In this document: positions 22,867 to 30,904 of the stretch, one piece after another
Position numbering within the stretch: the first letter of the stretch is position 1
How the letters are laid out: each line of letters opens with the position of its first letter
Assembly: GCF_001544755.2 (NCBI RefSeq)
Contig: NZ_FCOF02000034.1
Location: forward strand, 1-64,000
DNA from: Caballeronia catudaia
GTDB taxonomy: Bacteria > Pseudomonadota > Gammaproteobacteria > Burkholderiales > Burkholderiaceae
Direction of reading: 5' to 3'
Length of the DNA: 64,000 bases
Program-made: the position numbers and the translations under genes
Notes under the pieces: generated by a model
The model's database searches: none
Seen by the model: only the letters and a program-made list of their open reading frames with translations
What the model was told of the DNA's origin: nothing

Positions 22867-24462
22867 ATGGCGGGTTCCACTTCGGCGGACGTGGTGGTCG
22901 TCGGGTCGGGCGTGGCGGGCAGTCTCGTCGCGTATCGGCTGGCGAAGGCGGGCGCGTCGGTGATCCTGCTCGAAGCCGGGCCGCGGCTGTCGCGCTGGCA
23001 GATCGTCGAGAACTTCAGGCGCGCCGCCGACAAGCGCGATCTCAGCGCGCCGTATCCGCTCGCGCGTCACGCGCCGCGTCCCGAACCGATGAATCCCGGC
23101 GCGTATCTGATCGATCGCGGCGACACGCCGTATCGGCCGCAATACCTGCGGCTCGTCGGCGGCACGACGTGGCACTGGGCGGGCGCCGCGTGGCGGCTTC
23201 TGCCCGCGGATTTCCGGGTGAAATCGCTGTACGGCGTCGGGCGCGACTGGCCGTTTTCCTACGACACGCTCGAACCCTGGTACGGTCAGGCCGAAACCGA
23301 GCTGGGCGTGGCGGGCCCGGACATCGACCTCGGCTCGCCGCGCTCGACGCCGTATCCGATGGACGCGCTGCCGCTCTCCTGGATGGACCGCCGCGTCGCC
23401 GACGTGCTCGGCGCGCAGTCGTATCGCGTGGTGCCCGAGCCGATGGCGCGCAACAGCCGTCCCTACGACGCGCGCCCCGCCTGCTGCGGCAACAACAGTT
23501 GCATGCCCATCTGCCCGATCGGCGCGCTCTATTGCGCTGCGTCGCACGCCGAGAAAGCCGAGCGCGCGGGCGCGACGCTCATCGCGCAGGCGGTCGCCTA
23601 TCGCATCGAGGCGAACGATCGCGGGGAGATCGCCGCGATCCACTTCAAGGACCCGAACGGCCTGTCGACGCGCGTGACGGGCAAGCGCTTCGTGATCGCG
23701 GCGAACGGCATCGAGACGCCCAAGCTGCTGCTGATGTCGGCGTCGGCGCGCTATCCGAAGGGCATCGCCAATGGCTCGGATCAGGTCGGGCGCAATCTGA
23801 TGGATCATCCCGGCACGAGCGTCAGCTTTCTCGCGAACGAGGCGTTGTGGCCGGGGCGCGGCCCGGTCGAGATGAGCTCGATCGTCGATTTCCGCGACGG
23901 GCCGTTTCGCGCGCAGCAGTCGGCGAAGAAGCTGCATGTGTCGAACGCCGCGCCGACGCTCGCCGTCACGTGGAAACTGCTCGGCAAAGGGCTGTCGGGC
24001 GGCGAGCTCGACCGGCAGATTCGCGAGCAATGCGCGCGCAGGCTCACGTTTGGCAGCTTTCACGAGCAACTGCCGTCGGGCGCGAATCGCGTGATGCTGT
24101 CGGCGCAGAAGGACGCGCTCGGCTTGCCGCGACCGGAGATCGTGTATTCGATCGACGACTACGTGCGCAAGAGCGCCGCCGACACGCGCGCGCAGTTCGC
24201 GCGCATCGCCGGGATTTTCGAGGGCAGCGAGATCGAATACGACGATACGTTCGACGCCAGCAGCCACATGATGGGCACGGCGATCATGGGCCGCGATCCG
24301 GCCGCTTCCGTCGTCGATGCCGATTGCCGCGCGCACGATCATCCGAATCTGTTCATCGCCGGAAGCGCGGTGATGCCGGCGGGCGGCTCGGTCAACTGCA
24401 CGCTGACGATCGCGGCGCTGTCGCTGCGGCTCGCGGGCGCGATCGAAGCGTCGCTGCGATGA
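22867..24462 (+). CDS. GMC-type FAD sugar dehydrogenase catalytic subunit
   Basis: Catalytic alpha subunit that oxidises a sugar, probably glucose at C1, in the periplasm and passes electrons to the cytochrome subunit. The 531-aa product has the N-terminal FAD-binding fold VVVVGSGVAGSLVAYRLAKAG, the GMC block LVGGTTWHWAGAAW and the C-terminal block AGSAVMPAGGSVNCTLTIAA. The Cys-rich string CCGNNSCMPICPIGALYC (residues 205-222) matches the 3Fe-4S cluster site of B. cepacia FAD-GDH. The catalytic His is probably in SSHMMG. It has no signal peptide and presumably exports with the gamma subunit. The stop overlaps the cytochrome start (ATGA). Substrate is inferred. Confidence 0.92.
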   Translation: MAGSTSADVVVVGSGVAGSLVAYRLAKAGASVILLEAGPRLSRWQIVENFRRAADKRDLSAPYPLARHAPRPEPMNPGAYLIDRGDTPYRPQYLRLVGGTTWHWAGAAWRLLPADFRVKSLYGVGRDWPFSYDTLEPWYGQAETELGVAGPDIDLGSPRSTPYPMDALPLSWMDRRVADVLGAQSYRVVPEPMARNSRPYDARPACCGNNSCMPICPIGALYCAASHAEKAERAGATLIAQAVAYRIEANDRGEIAAIHFKDPNGLSTRVTGKRFVIAANGIETPKLLLMSASARYPKGIANGSDQVGRNLMDHPGTSVSFLANEALWPGRGPVEMSSIVDFRDGPFRAQQSAKKLHVSNAAPTLAVTWKLLGKGLSGGELDRQIREQCARRLTFGSFHEQLPSGANRVMLSAQKDALGLPRPEIVYSIDDYVRKSAADTRAQFARIAGIFEGSEIEYDDTFDASSHMMGTAIMGRDPAASVVDADCRAHDHPNLFIAGSAVMPAGGSVNCTLTIAALSLRLAGAIEASLR

Positions 24463-25682
24463 GGTCGATGCTGGCCGCGGCGCTCTTCGCCATGTGCTGC
24501 GCGTTCACGGCCCAGGCGCAGAACGGCGCGCCAGGCGAATACCTCGTGCGCGCGGGCGGCTGCGTGACCTGCCATACCGCCGATCCCGCGCGGCCGTTCG
24601 CGGGCGGCCGCGCGATCGCGACGCCGTTCGGCGACGTGTTCGCGCCGAACATCACGAGCGACCGCGAGACGGGCATCGGCGCATGGACCGACGCGCAGTT
24701 CATCCGTGCGATGCGCGAGGGCATCGGCAGGCATGGCGAACGGCTGTATCCCGCGTTTCCGTATGCGGCCTACACGCTGCTTTCCGACGCCGATGTCCTC
24801 GCGATGCGCGCGTATCTCGCAACCTTGCCGCCCGTGCGCGCCGCGACGCCGCGCAACACGCTCTCGTTTCCATTCGATCAGCGCTGGCTGATGGTGCTCT
24901 GGAATCTCTTCAACTTCACGCCGGGACGCTTCGTGCACGATGCGTCGAAGAGCGCCGAGTGGAATCGCGGCGCGTATCTCGTCGAAGGACTCGGGCATTG
25001 CGGCGAATGCCACACGCCGCGCAACCGGCTCGGGGGTCTGAAAAACGGCGAGCGGCTCTCCGGCGCGACGGTCGCGGGCTGGCAGGCGGGCAATCTGACG
25101 CCGGAGCGCGTATCGGGCATCGGCGCGTGGCGCGACGACGAGCTGCTGCGCTTCCTGTCGACGGGCGCAGCGCCAGGTCGCGCCCATGCCATCGGGCCGA
25201 TGGCCGAAGTCGTGTCCGCGAGCACGCAGTATCTGAGCCCCGCCGACTCGCGCGCGATGATCGCGTATCTGCGCGCCGTGCCGCCGGTCGCGATAAAGGA
25301 CGCGCGCGTGCGCACGAGTTTCGGTCAGGCGGCGCGCGTCGATCTCACGTCGGCCGATACGGACGGCGCACGGCTCTATGCGGCCGCGTGCGCCAGTTGC
25401 CACGGCATGACGGGCGAGGGCGGCGGGCCGTTTCCATCGCTCGTGCATGACGGCGTGACCGGCGCGCTGGGCATGTCGACAGCGAGCAATCTCGTGCTCG
25501 TGATCCTGCACGGCGTGAACCGTCGCACGCGCGACGCCCACGCGCTCATGCCCGCGTTCGGCGCGCAATTCACCGATGAGCAGATCGCCGATCTCGCCGG
25601 TTACGTCACGCGCCAGTTCGGCGACGCGCGCGCGACGATCGATGCGAAGGCGGTCGCGCGGTTGCGTGCAATCGCGCAATAA
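24459..25682 (+). CDS. triheme cytochrome c subunit of sugar dehydrogenase
   Basis: Membrane-anchored electron-transfer subunit that takes electrons from the FAD subunit to the ubiquinone pool. The 407-aa product begins with a Sec signal (MLAAALFAMCCAFTAQAQ) and carries three heme-binding motifs, CVTCH, CGECH and CASCH. The start overlaps the stop of the catalytic gene by four bases. The open frame continues far upstream inside that gene, but that part is only a shadow. The first start, MRSM, sits directly before the signal sequence. Confidence 0.94.
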   Translation: MRSMLAAALFAMCCAFTAQAQNGAPGEYLVRAGGCVTCHTADPARPFAGGRAIATPFGDVFAPNITSDRETGIGAWTDAQFIRAMREGIGRHGERLYPAFPYAAYTLLSDADVLAMRAYLATLPPVRAATPRNTLSFPFDQRWLMVLWNLFNFTPGRFVHDASKSAEWNRGAYLVEGLGHCGECHTPRNRLGGLKNGERLSGATVAGWQAGNLTPERVSGIGAWRDDELLRFLSTGAAPGRAHAIGPMAEVVSASTQYLSPADSRAMIAYLRAVPPVAIKDARVRTSFGQAARVDLTSADTDGARLYAAACASCHGMTGEGGGPFPSLVHDGVTGALGMSTASNLVLVILHGVNRRTRDAHALMPAFGAQFTDEQIADLAGYVTRQFGDARATIDAKAVARLRAIAQ

Positions 25683-25835
25683 ATGCGTGGTTCCATGAGC
25701 ACGATCAGCAGCTTTTACTTGCCGGACAATTGCGCGAGTAACGCGGCTGTAACGAGTGTTCGCACGGCCTCTGGACAGGCGGAAAAAGCGATTTAGCTCG
25801 CACACGTCGTCATTGAGCCGCGCTATCATCGGCGC

Positions 25836-26573
25836 ATGGACGATCCTACCTTTCCTATCGTATGCAGGCATCCTGCCAATGACATCGGCCGCGACTTCGT
25901 GGTCGGCGATCTGCACGGCTGCGTCGACGCGCTGCGCTATCTGCTGCACGAAATCGGCTTCGATGCGGAGCGGGATCGTCTGTTCTCCGTCGGCGATCTC
26001 GTCGATCGAGGCGCGGATTCGCTCGCGGCGGTCGATCTCATCGACAAGCCGTGGTTCTATCCGGTGCTCGGCAATCACGAGGATGCGCTGATGTCGGTCG
26101 CGTCCGGCGCGATGCGGCGTCAGTCGTGGTACGCGATCGGCGGCATCTGGGCCGACACGCTCACCGACGACGAACTCGCCGCGCTCGCCGTGCGGCTCGA
26201 GAAGCTGCCGCTCGTGCGCATCGTCGGCGAGGGCGCGCGGCGCTTCAACGTGCTGCACGCTGAGTTCTTCGGCAGCGACGCCGATCTCGACGCCGCCGAA
26301 TTCTCGGAGGACGCACGCAGTCAGATTTTGTGGGGCCGCGGCCTCGCGCTCGGCCACGCGGACCCGTCGCGGCAAATCGGCTTGTCGACCACGTATTGCG
26401 GCCATACGCCGATGAAAACCGTGCGGCAGATCGGCTCGCAGGTTTTCATCGATACGGCTGCGTTCGCGCCGGAAGGGCGGCTCACGATCGTCCAGGCCGG
26501 CACCGACGAGCGCTGGTCCGTGAAAGAGCGCTGGGCCGCATCGGAAGGCGCGGCGGCGCTCACGCTGCCCTGA
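25836..26573 (+). CDS. PPP-family metallophosphatase
   Basis: Serine/threonine-protein-phosphatase-like metallophosphoesterase of 245 aa. It carries the metal-site motifs GDLHG (about residue 24), GDLVDRG (about 52) and GNHE (about 78), plus CGHTPMK near residue 187, as in bacterial PrpA/PrpB and ApaH-type enzymes. It may dephosphorylate proteins or small nucleotides; the sequence does not decide. It stands alone, with 153 bp upstream and no clear Shine-Dalgarno. The topoisomerase IB gene follows on the same strand. Confidence 0.88.
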   Translation: MDDPTFPIVCRHPANDIGRDFVVGDLHGCVDALRYLLHEIGFDAERDRLFSVGDLVDRGADSLAAVDLIDKPWFYPVLGNHEDALMSVASGAMRRQSWYAIGGIWADTLTDDELAALAVRLEKLPLVRIVGEGARRFNVLHAEFFGSDADLDAAEFSEDARSQILWGRGLALGHADPSRQIGLSTTYCGHTPMKTVRQIGSQVFIDTAAFAPEGRLTIVQAGTDERWSVKERWAASEGAAALTLP

Positions 26574-26667
26574 TCCGACGCCGTGCTCGTGCGTGTCCGA
26601 AACCTCCGGCACGTACGTTGCTCGATGCTTTGCCATCGAAGCGAAAGCGGATCGGGCGAGGCGCACC

Positions 26668-27987
26668 GTGGCGAGAACAGAAAAGAGCAGCGAGACCGGC
26701 GGCGGGGCCGGCGACAATGCCGCAGGCGGCGCGCAAGGTTGCCCCGAAGACCTGCCGCCGGGCTTGCGCTACATGGACGATTCGCGGCGCGGCTACACGC
26801 GTGAGTGGATCGACGGCGCGTTCGCGTACTTCAATACGCAGGGCAAGCGGATCGACGACGAAGCCGAGATTCGCCGCATCAACGCGCTCGCGATCCCGCC
26901 CGCCTACACGGCGGTGTGGATTTGCCCCGACCCGCGCGGCCATCTGCAGGCGACCGGACGTGATGCGCGCGGGCGCAAGCAGTATCGCTATCACCCCAAA
27001 TGGCGCGAAACGCGCGACGCCGACAAGTACGAGCGCATGCTCGCGTTTTCCGCGGTGCTCCCAAAACTGCGTGCCCGCGTCGCACGCGATCTGTCGCTCG
27101 ACGGCATGCCGCGCGACAAGGTGCTCGCCACCGTCGTGCGCCTGCTCGACACGACGTTGATCCGCGTCGGCAGCGAGGAGTACGCGCGCGAAAACCGCTC
27201 GTACGGACTGACGACGCTGAGAAAGCGTCACCTGAAAGTATCGGCGGGAACGCTGAGGTTCCGGTTCCGGGGCAAGAGCGGCATCGAGCACGATGTCGCC
27301 GTGAGCGACGCGAGGGTCGCGCGCATCGTCAAACGCTGCATGGATCTGCCGGGCCAGGATCTGTTCCAGTACCTCGATGCGGACGGCGAGCGGCATGCCG
27401 TGAGTTCGTCGGACATCAACGATTACCTGCGCGAGATCACCGGCGCGGATTTCACGGCGAAGGACTATCGCACGTGGGCGGGCAGCGTGTTCGCGCTTGC
27501 GGCGCTCAGGAAGCTCGAATGGGAGACGGTGACTCAGGCGCGCAAGCACATCGTCGGCACGATCAAGGACGTCGCCCAACTGCTGCGCAACACGCCCGCG
27601 GTCTGCCGCAAGTGCTATGTGCATCCCGCCGTGATCGAGGCGTTCGAGGCGGGTGAACTCGCGCAAGCGCTGCCCGCGTCGCGCCGCAACGGCCTCAAGA
27701 CCGACGAAGCCGCGCTCGCGATCTTCCTCGAAAAGGACGCGAAGCGGCGCACGCGCGAGGCGGCGCGCAAGAACCGCAAGGGCGCCGCGCCGAGCGACGC
27801 GCGTCTCACCCGGCTGCTCACGGAATCGAGCCGCAAGGCGCGTGCGGGGGCTTTGAAGGGAAGCGGGAAGAGCGCGGCGGCTCAGGCGCTGGATCACGTC
27901 GCGAAGAAGCCGGCGGGGAAGGCCGCGCGCCCGGCGTCGAAGAAGCTCGGGCGCACGCGCACGGAGACGGCGGTCGCGATCGGCTGA
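26668..27987 (+). CDS. DNA topoisomerase IB
   Basis: Poxvirus/eukaryote-like type IB topoisomerase that relaxes supercoils through a 3'-phosphotyrosyl intermediate. Motifs include LPPGLRYMDDSRRGYTREW, RRINALAIPPAYTAVWICP, RYHPKWRETRDADKY, RVGSEEYARENRSYGLTTL and KDYRTWAGSVFALAAL. The likely nucleophile is the Tyr in RKCYVHPAVIEAF. The Lys/Ala-rich C-terminal tail (last 90 residues) looks disordered. I prefer GTG 26668 (GAGG seven bases upstream, 439 aa); an upstream in-frame GTG at 26593 lacks a ribosome-binding site. Confidence 0.92.
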   Translation: MARTEKSSETGGGAGDNAAGGAQGCPEDLPPGLRYMDDSRRGYTREWIDGAFAYFNTQGKRIDDEAEIRRINALAIPPAYTAVWICPDPRGHLQATGRDARGRKQYRYHPKWRETRDADKYERMLAFSAVLPKLRARVARDLSLDGMPRDKVLATVVRLLDTTLIRVGSEEYARENRSYGLTTLRKRHLKVSAGTLRFRFRGKSGIEHDVAVSDARVARIVKRCMDLPGQDLFQYLDADGERHAVSSSDINDYLREITGADFTAKDYRTWAGSVFALAALRKLEWETVTQARKHIVGTIKDVAQLLRNTPAVCRKCYVHPAVIEAFEAGELAQALPASRRNGLKTDEAALAIFLEKDAKRRTREAARKNRKGAAPSDARLTRLLTESSRKARAGALKGSGKSAAAQALDHVAKKPAGKAARPASKKLGRTRTETAVAIG

Positions 27988-28021
27988 AGCGGCGGCTAAA
28001 GGAAGTGAAACGTTTGCCCGC

Positions 28022-28753
28022 TCAGCCGACCTGATTCAGCTCGAACACATAGTCGATCGCCTCGCCGTTCCAGTTGTATTCGAGATACGCCGCGTGACGA
28101 CAATCGCGCAGCATCGTCGTGCGCAGTGCGGCGAGGCATTCGCCGTCCGGATCGCGCACCGACGGATACGCGATGCCCGGCGCGCCCGCTGCGCGCACCG
28201 CGCGTCCGAGCGCCTTGCCCGGGCCGTAGTCGTCCGGCGCGAGAATGCGCGGATCGAGTCCCGACTGCGCGATCGCATCGCCGCGTAAATCGACCACATC
28301 GCCGTGCGCCATCACCGTGTAGAGACGCATCTGCTGACGCAGCGGCGCTTCGTTCGTCGCGGCGAGAAACAGACCGGCGTGATAGCGCGTTTCCGCGATG
28401 GCCGTCTGACGCTCGCGGCCGCAATAGAACACGCCGTAGCTGCCGTCGGAGAAGCGGCTGCCGGTCGGGTTCAGATGCGTGAACGCCGCCATGATCGGCC
28501 CGCAGCCCGGCCCGAAGCAGCGTTCGTCGGGCGGCACGAGATCCAGTTCGCCGACTTCGGTGCGCAGGCGGTCGTTGGTCATCGCCTCGAGCACGTAGAG
28601 CGCTTCGAAATCTTGCGGCGACGCCACGCGGTCGAAGAGATTGACGGCGGGAAAACGCGTGGGAATCACGCGATAGGCGGGCGACCAGTGGAGCAGACCG
28701 TGCGGCCACTGTTCGCGCCAGTTCGATGTGTCCTTGCCGAATGCCATCCCCAT
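28022..28753 (-). CDS. RES-domain toxin (NAD+ phosphorylase family)
   Basis: Toxin of a type II RES/Xre module; studied relatives (MbcT, ParT-like RES proteins) degrade NAD+. The 243-aa product carries the family residues Arg in YRVIPTRFPAVNLFDRV, Glu in GRERQTAIAETRYH and Ser in GIAYPSVRD. The start ATG shares its A with the antitoxin stop (TGATG), so translation is probably coupled. The frame extends further upstream inside the antitoxin, but that part is not RES-like. Toxin and antitoxin form the whole operon; topoisomerase IB converges on it 34 bp away. Confidence 0.9.
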   Translation of the reverse strand: MGMAFGKDTSNWREQWPHGLLHWSPAYRVIPTRFPAVNLFDRVASPQDFEALYVLEAMTNDRLRTEVGELDLVPPDERCFGPGCGPIMAAFTHLNPTGSRFSDGSYGVFYCGRERQTAIAETRYHAGLFLAATNEAPLRQQMRLYTVMAHGDVVDLRGDAIAQSGLDPRILAPDDYGPGKALGRAVRAAGAPGIAYPSVRDPDGECLAALRTTMLRDCRHAAYLEYNWNGEAIDYVFELNQVG

Positions 28754-29190
28754 CACGCCCAGCCGCCTCGCATTGCGTCGAGATATTGGCGCACGGCGAC
28801 GAGGTCGCTGATGTTGCCCGCCAGCAGGCGATCGAGCGCCGGACGTCCGCCGAAGGGTGGCGCCGAATTCGGGCGGCGGACCCAGGTGTCGGCGGCTTTG
28901 GGATCGGGCAGAAGAATCTGCAGCGCCTTGTAGATGCCGAGGATCAGCGAGAGGCGCTCCAGGGTGTCGCGCGCCAGGCGCGCGGTGTGCGGCGCAGCTT
29001 TCCATTTGAAGAAGGTGGAGCGCCCGGGCGAGCCGAGCAGCGTAATCTGATCTTCGGCCGACAGATCCCAATCCTGGGCGATACGGAAAAACGCGCGCAG
29101 GCCGGCGGCGGACAGATCGCTCGAATCCAGCGCCGGGTGCGGCACCGGATGGCCGGCCGATGCGTGCGCGGCGCGTGCGGCGGTAGACAT
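28753..29190 (-). CDS. Xre/MbcA/ParS-type antitoxin
   Basis: Antitoxin partner of the RES toxin, 145 aa. The central part, LRAFFRIAQDWDLSAEDQIT to GRSTFFKWKAAP, resembles the Xre-like helix-turn-helix. The C-terminal part, GIYKALQILLPDPKAADTWV to GGRPALDRLLAGNISDLVAV, is the MbcA/ParS toxin-binding domain (DUF2384). The start is ATG 29190 with GGAG about ten bases upstream. Proteins of this kind usually also repress their own promoter; a candidate dyad lies at 29212-29230. Confidence 0.88.
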   Translation of the reverse strand: MSTAARAAHASAGHPVPHPALDSSDLSAAGLRAFFRIAQDWDLSAEDQITLLGSPGRSTFFKWKAAPHTARLARDTLERLSLILGIYKALQILLPDPKAADTWVRRPNSAPPFGGRPALDRLLAGNISDLVAVRQYLDAMRGGWA

Positions 29191-29210
29191 GTTAGTAAGT
29201 CTCCAAAAGG

Positions 29211-29230
29211 AACTAGTTATGCATATTAGT
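29211..29230. promoter_or_regulatory. dyad upstream of the RES/Xre operon
   Basis: An AT-rich island 21-40 bp upstream of the antitoxin start contains AACTAGTT, then ATGCAT, then ATTAGT, together forming an imperfect dyad centred on ATGCAT. It contrasts with the GC-rich surroundings and is well placed for autoregulation by the antitoxin. This is an inference; no binding site is known to me for this family member. Confidence 0.35.
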
Positions 29231-29283
29231 CCACATCTGGATTAAAGCAAGCACGTCATGAGCGTCGTGCTGACAGCGCCGGT

Positions 29284-29556
29284 TTAATCGTCGTCGTCGG
29301 AGGGGCCGTAGCGGCGGCCCGGCACGTGGGAACGCAACGCGTCGGCGATCTGGGACGCGGTGCAATCGGCGGGAAGTACGCGGCGCTGCACACGCGCATC
29401 GTTCTTCATCACCCACTCGACCGTTCGATAGGCAGGCCCCCACGGCGGCTCGACCGGTAGGGAAAGACGGCACTCGCGCAGGGTGAGCGCATACTGCTTT
29501 CGCAGCGTCGGTGCGAGATTGGCGGGGCGTCGACGCGCGGCGGTGTTGGCGGACAT
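29284..29556 (-). CDS. hypothetical protein, 90 aa
   Basis: Not recognised. The product begins MSANTAARRRPANLAPTLRK and ends with four aspartates. It is basic in the first third, has no signal or membrane segment, and contains PPWGPAYRTVEWVMKNDARV and a short helical part (TASQIADALRSHVPG). The start is supported by GTGAGGAATACGCC upstream. An open frame from 29622 exists, but the extra 22 residues lack a ribosome-binding site. It lies divergent from the LexA-box gene and 93 bp from the antitoxin. Confidence 0.65.
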   Translation of the reverse strand: MSANTAARRRPANLAPTLRKQYALTLRECRLSLPVEPPWGPAYRTVEWVMKNDARVQRRVLPADCTASQIADALRSHVPGRRYGPSDDDD

Positions 29557-29643
29557 GGCGTATTCCTCACGTTGGGGGGCCGGCCGTCCGGTGCGGACGG
29601 CGGCAAAGGAGCCGGATCGCAAGGCGAGTGTGTCCCCGGAGAA

Positions 29644-29658
29644 TTAAGTGCGACTTAA
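29644..29658. promoter_or_regulatory. palindrome TTAAGT-GCG-ACTTAA
   Basis: Perfect 6-bp arms with a 3-bp centre, in the intergenic region between the 90-aa hypothetical gene (minus) and the LexA-box gene (plus). It lies 88 bp upstream of the former start. It looks like a site for a dimeric regulator; no identity is claimed. Confidence 0.35.
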
Positions 29659-29772
29659 CTAGACGCGCCGTCACAAGAGCCGCGGCGAAATGCCGCCGCG
29701 TGACGAGAGACGAAGCTTGCGCACCGGGTCAAGACGCGCTTCGGCATTTTCACCACGCCGCCCGGCGCCTGT

Positions 29773-29807
29773 TTGCCGCGACGGCGGCTTACTGTATATT
29801 CGTACAG
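29773..29807 (+). promoter_or_regulatory. LexA (SOS) box overlapping a -10 element
   Basis: CTGTATATTCGTACAG (29792-29807) is an exact CTGT-N8-ACAG LexA operator with CTGTA/TACAG arms. It contains a -10-like TATATT (29795-29800), and TTGCCG (29773-29778) is a plausible -35 with a 16-bp spacer, so bound LexA would block the promoter. The box ends 24 bp before the ATG of the small gene at 29832. Confidence 0.75.
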
Positions 29808-29831
29808 CTTGTCTGCAACAGGAGCTTGCCG

Positions 29832-30068
29832 ATGAACCCACTCAACGAACCGCTCGCACGCGCGCCCGAAGCTGCCGCACTCGAACGTTTCATGCGCGCG
29901 ACGCGCGCGGTCAACGCCGCGTTCGACGCCACGCGAGGCGAGCATGGGCTGGAGCAGAACGGGCAGTCCGTCGCGCGCTCGCTCGAGCGTCTCGACGCCG
30001 CGTTGCGCGAACTGGAAACTTCCGAGCAGTCGCTCGACGCCATCCTCTCGCGCGGAGCGGGCCACTAA
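29832..30068 (+). CDS. small SOS-controlled protein, 78 aa
   Basis: Not recognised. The product begins MNPLNEPLARAPEAAALE. It is charged and predicted mostly helical (ALERFMRATRAVNAAFDA; VARSLERLDAALRELE), with no cysteine, signal peptide or membrane segment. AGGAG lies eight bases before the ATG. A perfect LexA box lies directly upstream, so it should be induced by DNA damage. A second small gene starts 17 bp after its stop and a strong terminator follows, so the two probably form one transcript. The role is unknown; SOS-induced small proteins often act as division or replication modulators, but nothing here shows that. Confidence 0.75.
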   Translation: MNPLNEPLARAPEAAALERFMRATRAVNAAFDATRGEHGLEQNGQSVARSLERLDAALRELETSEQSLDAILSRGAGH

Positions 30069-30085
30069 CCGTTGGAGCGAATCTC

Positions 30086-30394
30086 TTGAAGCGCGTTTTC
30101 CTGATCGTCGTTCTTCTGATCGGCTCGTCGTCGCTTTTCGCGGCCGAGCGTTACTCGGAAGTCTGGAATCCTCCCGAAGCACAGGCCGTCAAGGGCAAGA
30201 GCAAGCCGCATGCGTCCACGCAGGCTGCGGCCAAGAAAAAGCGCAAGAGCGCGACGCCGGTGAAACAGGTCGCCGACAAGGCCGCCATGCAACAGCCTTC
30301 GACCTCGGCGCGTCCGAAGGCGTCGTCGCGCAAACAGGCGGAGCCGGTCATCCCGCGCAAGATCGAGCCGAACGGGCAGGTGATGCGGGTCTGA
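30086..30394 (+). CDS. small exported Lys-rich protein, 102 aa
   Basis: Not recognised. The likely start is TTG 30086 with GGAG nine bases upstream. The product then has a clear Sec signal, KRVFLIVVLLIGSSSLFA, with cleavage near AAERY. The mature part is Lys/Ala/Ser/Pro-rich and low in complexity (AAKKKRKSATPVKQV, ARPKASSRKQAEPVIP) and ends RKIEPNGQVMRV. It follows the LexA-box gene by 17 bp and precedes a terminator. No domain is visible. Confidence 0.65.
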   Translation: MKRVFLIVVLLIGSSSLFAAERYSEVWNPPEAQAVKGKSKPHASTQAAAKKKRKSATPVKQVADKAAMQQPSTSARPKASSRKQAEPVIPRKIEPNGQVMRV

Positions 30395-30416
30395 ACTCAC
30401 AGGAAGCAAGAAAGAT

Positions 30417-30452
30417 AAAAAAGGGGCGCCGAACGGGGGGCGCCCCTTTTCT
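30417..30452 (+). terminator. intrinsic terminator
   Basis: Arms GGGGCGCC (30423-30430) and GGCGCCCC (30439-30446), flanked by AAAA and TTTT, follow the small exported-protein gene by 22 bp. It can also end the minus-strand DUF3309 transcript. Confidence 0.9.
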
Positions 30453-30479
30453 TTCGCGGCCAAACGCAGCCGCGCAGTG

Positions 30480-30638
30480 TCACAACCGACCCATCAGCAA
30501 CAACACGATCACCACGACCAGCACGATGCCGACGATCCCGCTCGGTCCATAGCCCCAGCTGCGGCTGTGAGGCCACGAAGGTATAGCGCCGATCAAGAGC
30601 AGGATCAGGATGATCAGCAAAATGGTTCCGATCGTCAT
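30480..30638 (-). CDS. DUF3309 family small membrane protein
   Basis: 52-aa peptide beginning MTIGTILLIILILLLIGAIP, then WPHSRSWGYGPSG, then a second hydrophobic helix VGIVLVVVIVLLLMGRL. This two-helix hairpin with the conserved WPHSRSWGYGPSG turn is the DUF3309 family, whose role is unknown. AAGGAG lies eight bases before the ATG. The bidirectional terminator at 30417-30452 lies just past its stop. Confidence 0.88.
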   Translation of the reverse strand: MTIGTILLIILILLLIGAIPSWPHSRSWGYGPSGIVGIVLVVVIVLLLMGRL

Positions 30639-30904
30639 TCGACTTCTCCTTGTTCAAATGATCGCGTGAACGATCGGCGCCCGGCGCGGCCTCCCAACTG
30701 CCATCGGCAGTCATACGCCGGGGGACGGCGGTTCATGGCCGCCGGCACGATCAGTCGTGCAATCGACGGCATGAATCGAGCAATGCCCGTGCCAATGAGC
30801 CCGAAAGTCCACGGGACAAGGCGCGCGGCGTCATCGCGGCGTGCACGCGCGAACGGCCGATTGTCGAAAAGGAGAGGCGAAACGAGGCGGCTTGGGCAAA
30901 ACTT
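30639..30904. other. intergenic, no gene seen
   Basis: Sequence upstream of the DUF3309 gene. Open frames exist on both strands, but none has a ribosome-binding site or recognisable composition. It may be remnant sequence connected with the deletion scar to the right. Confidence 0.3.

Noticed and set aside
23169-24458. Extension of the triheme cytochrome upstream through the GMC gene
   Set aside because: The signal peptide begins at 24459, and the upstream frame overlaps a complete catalytic subunit in another frame.
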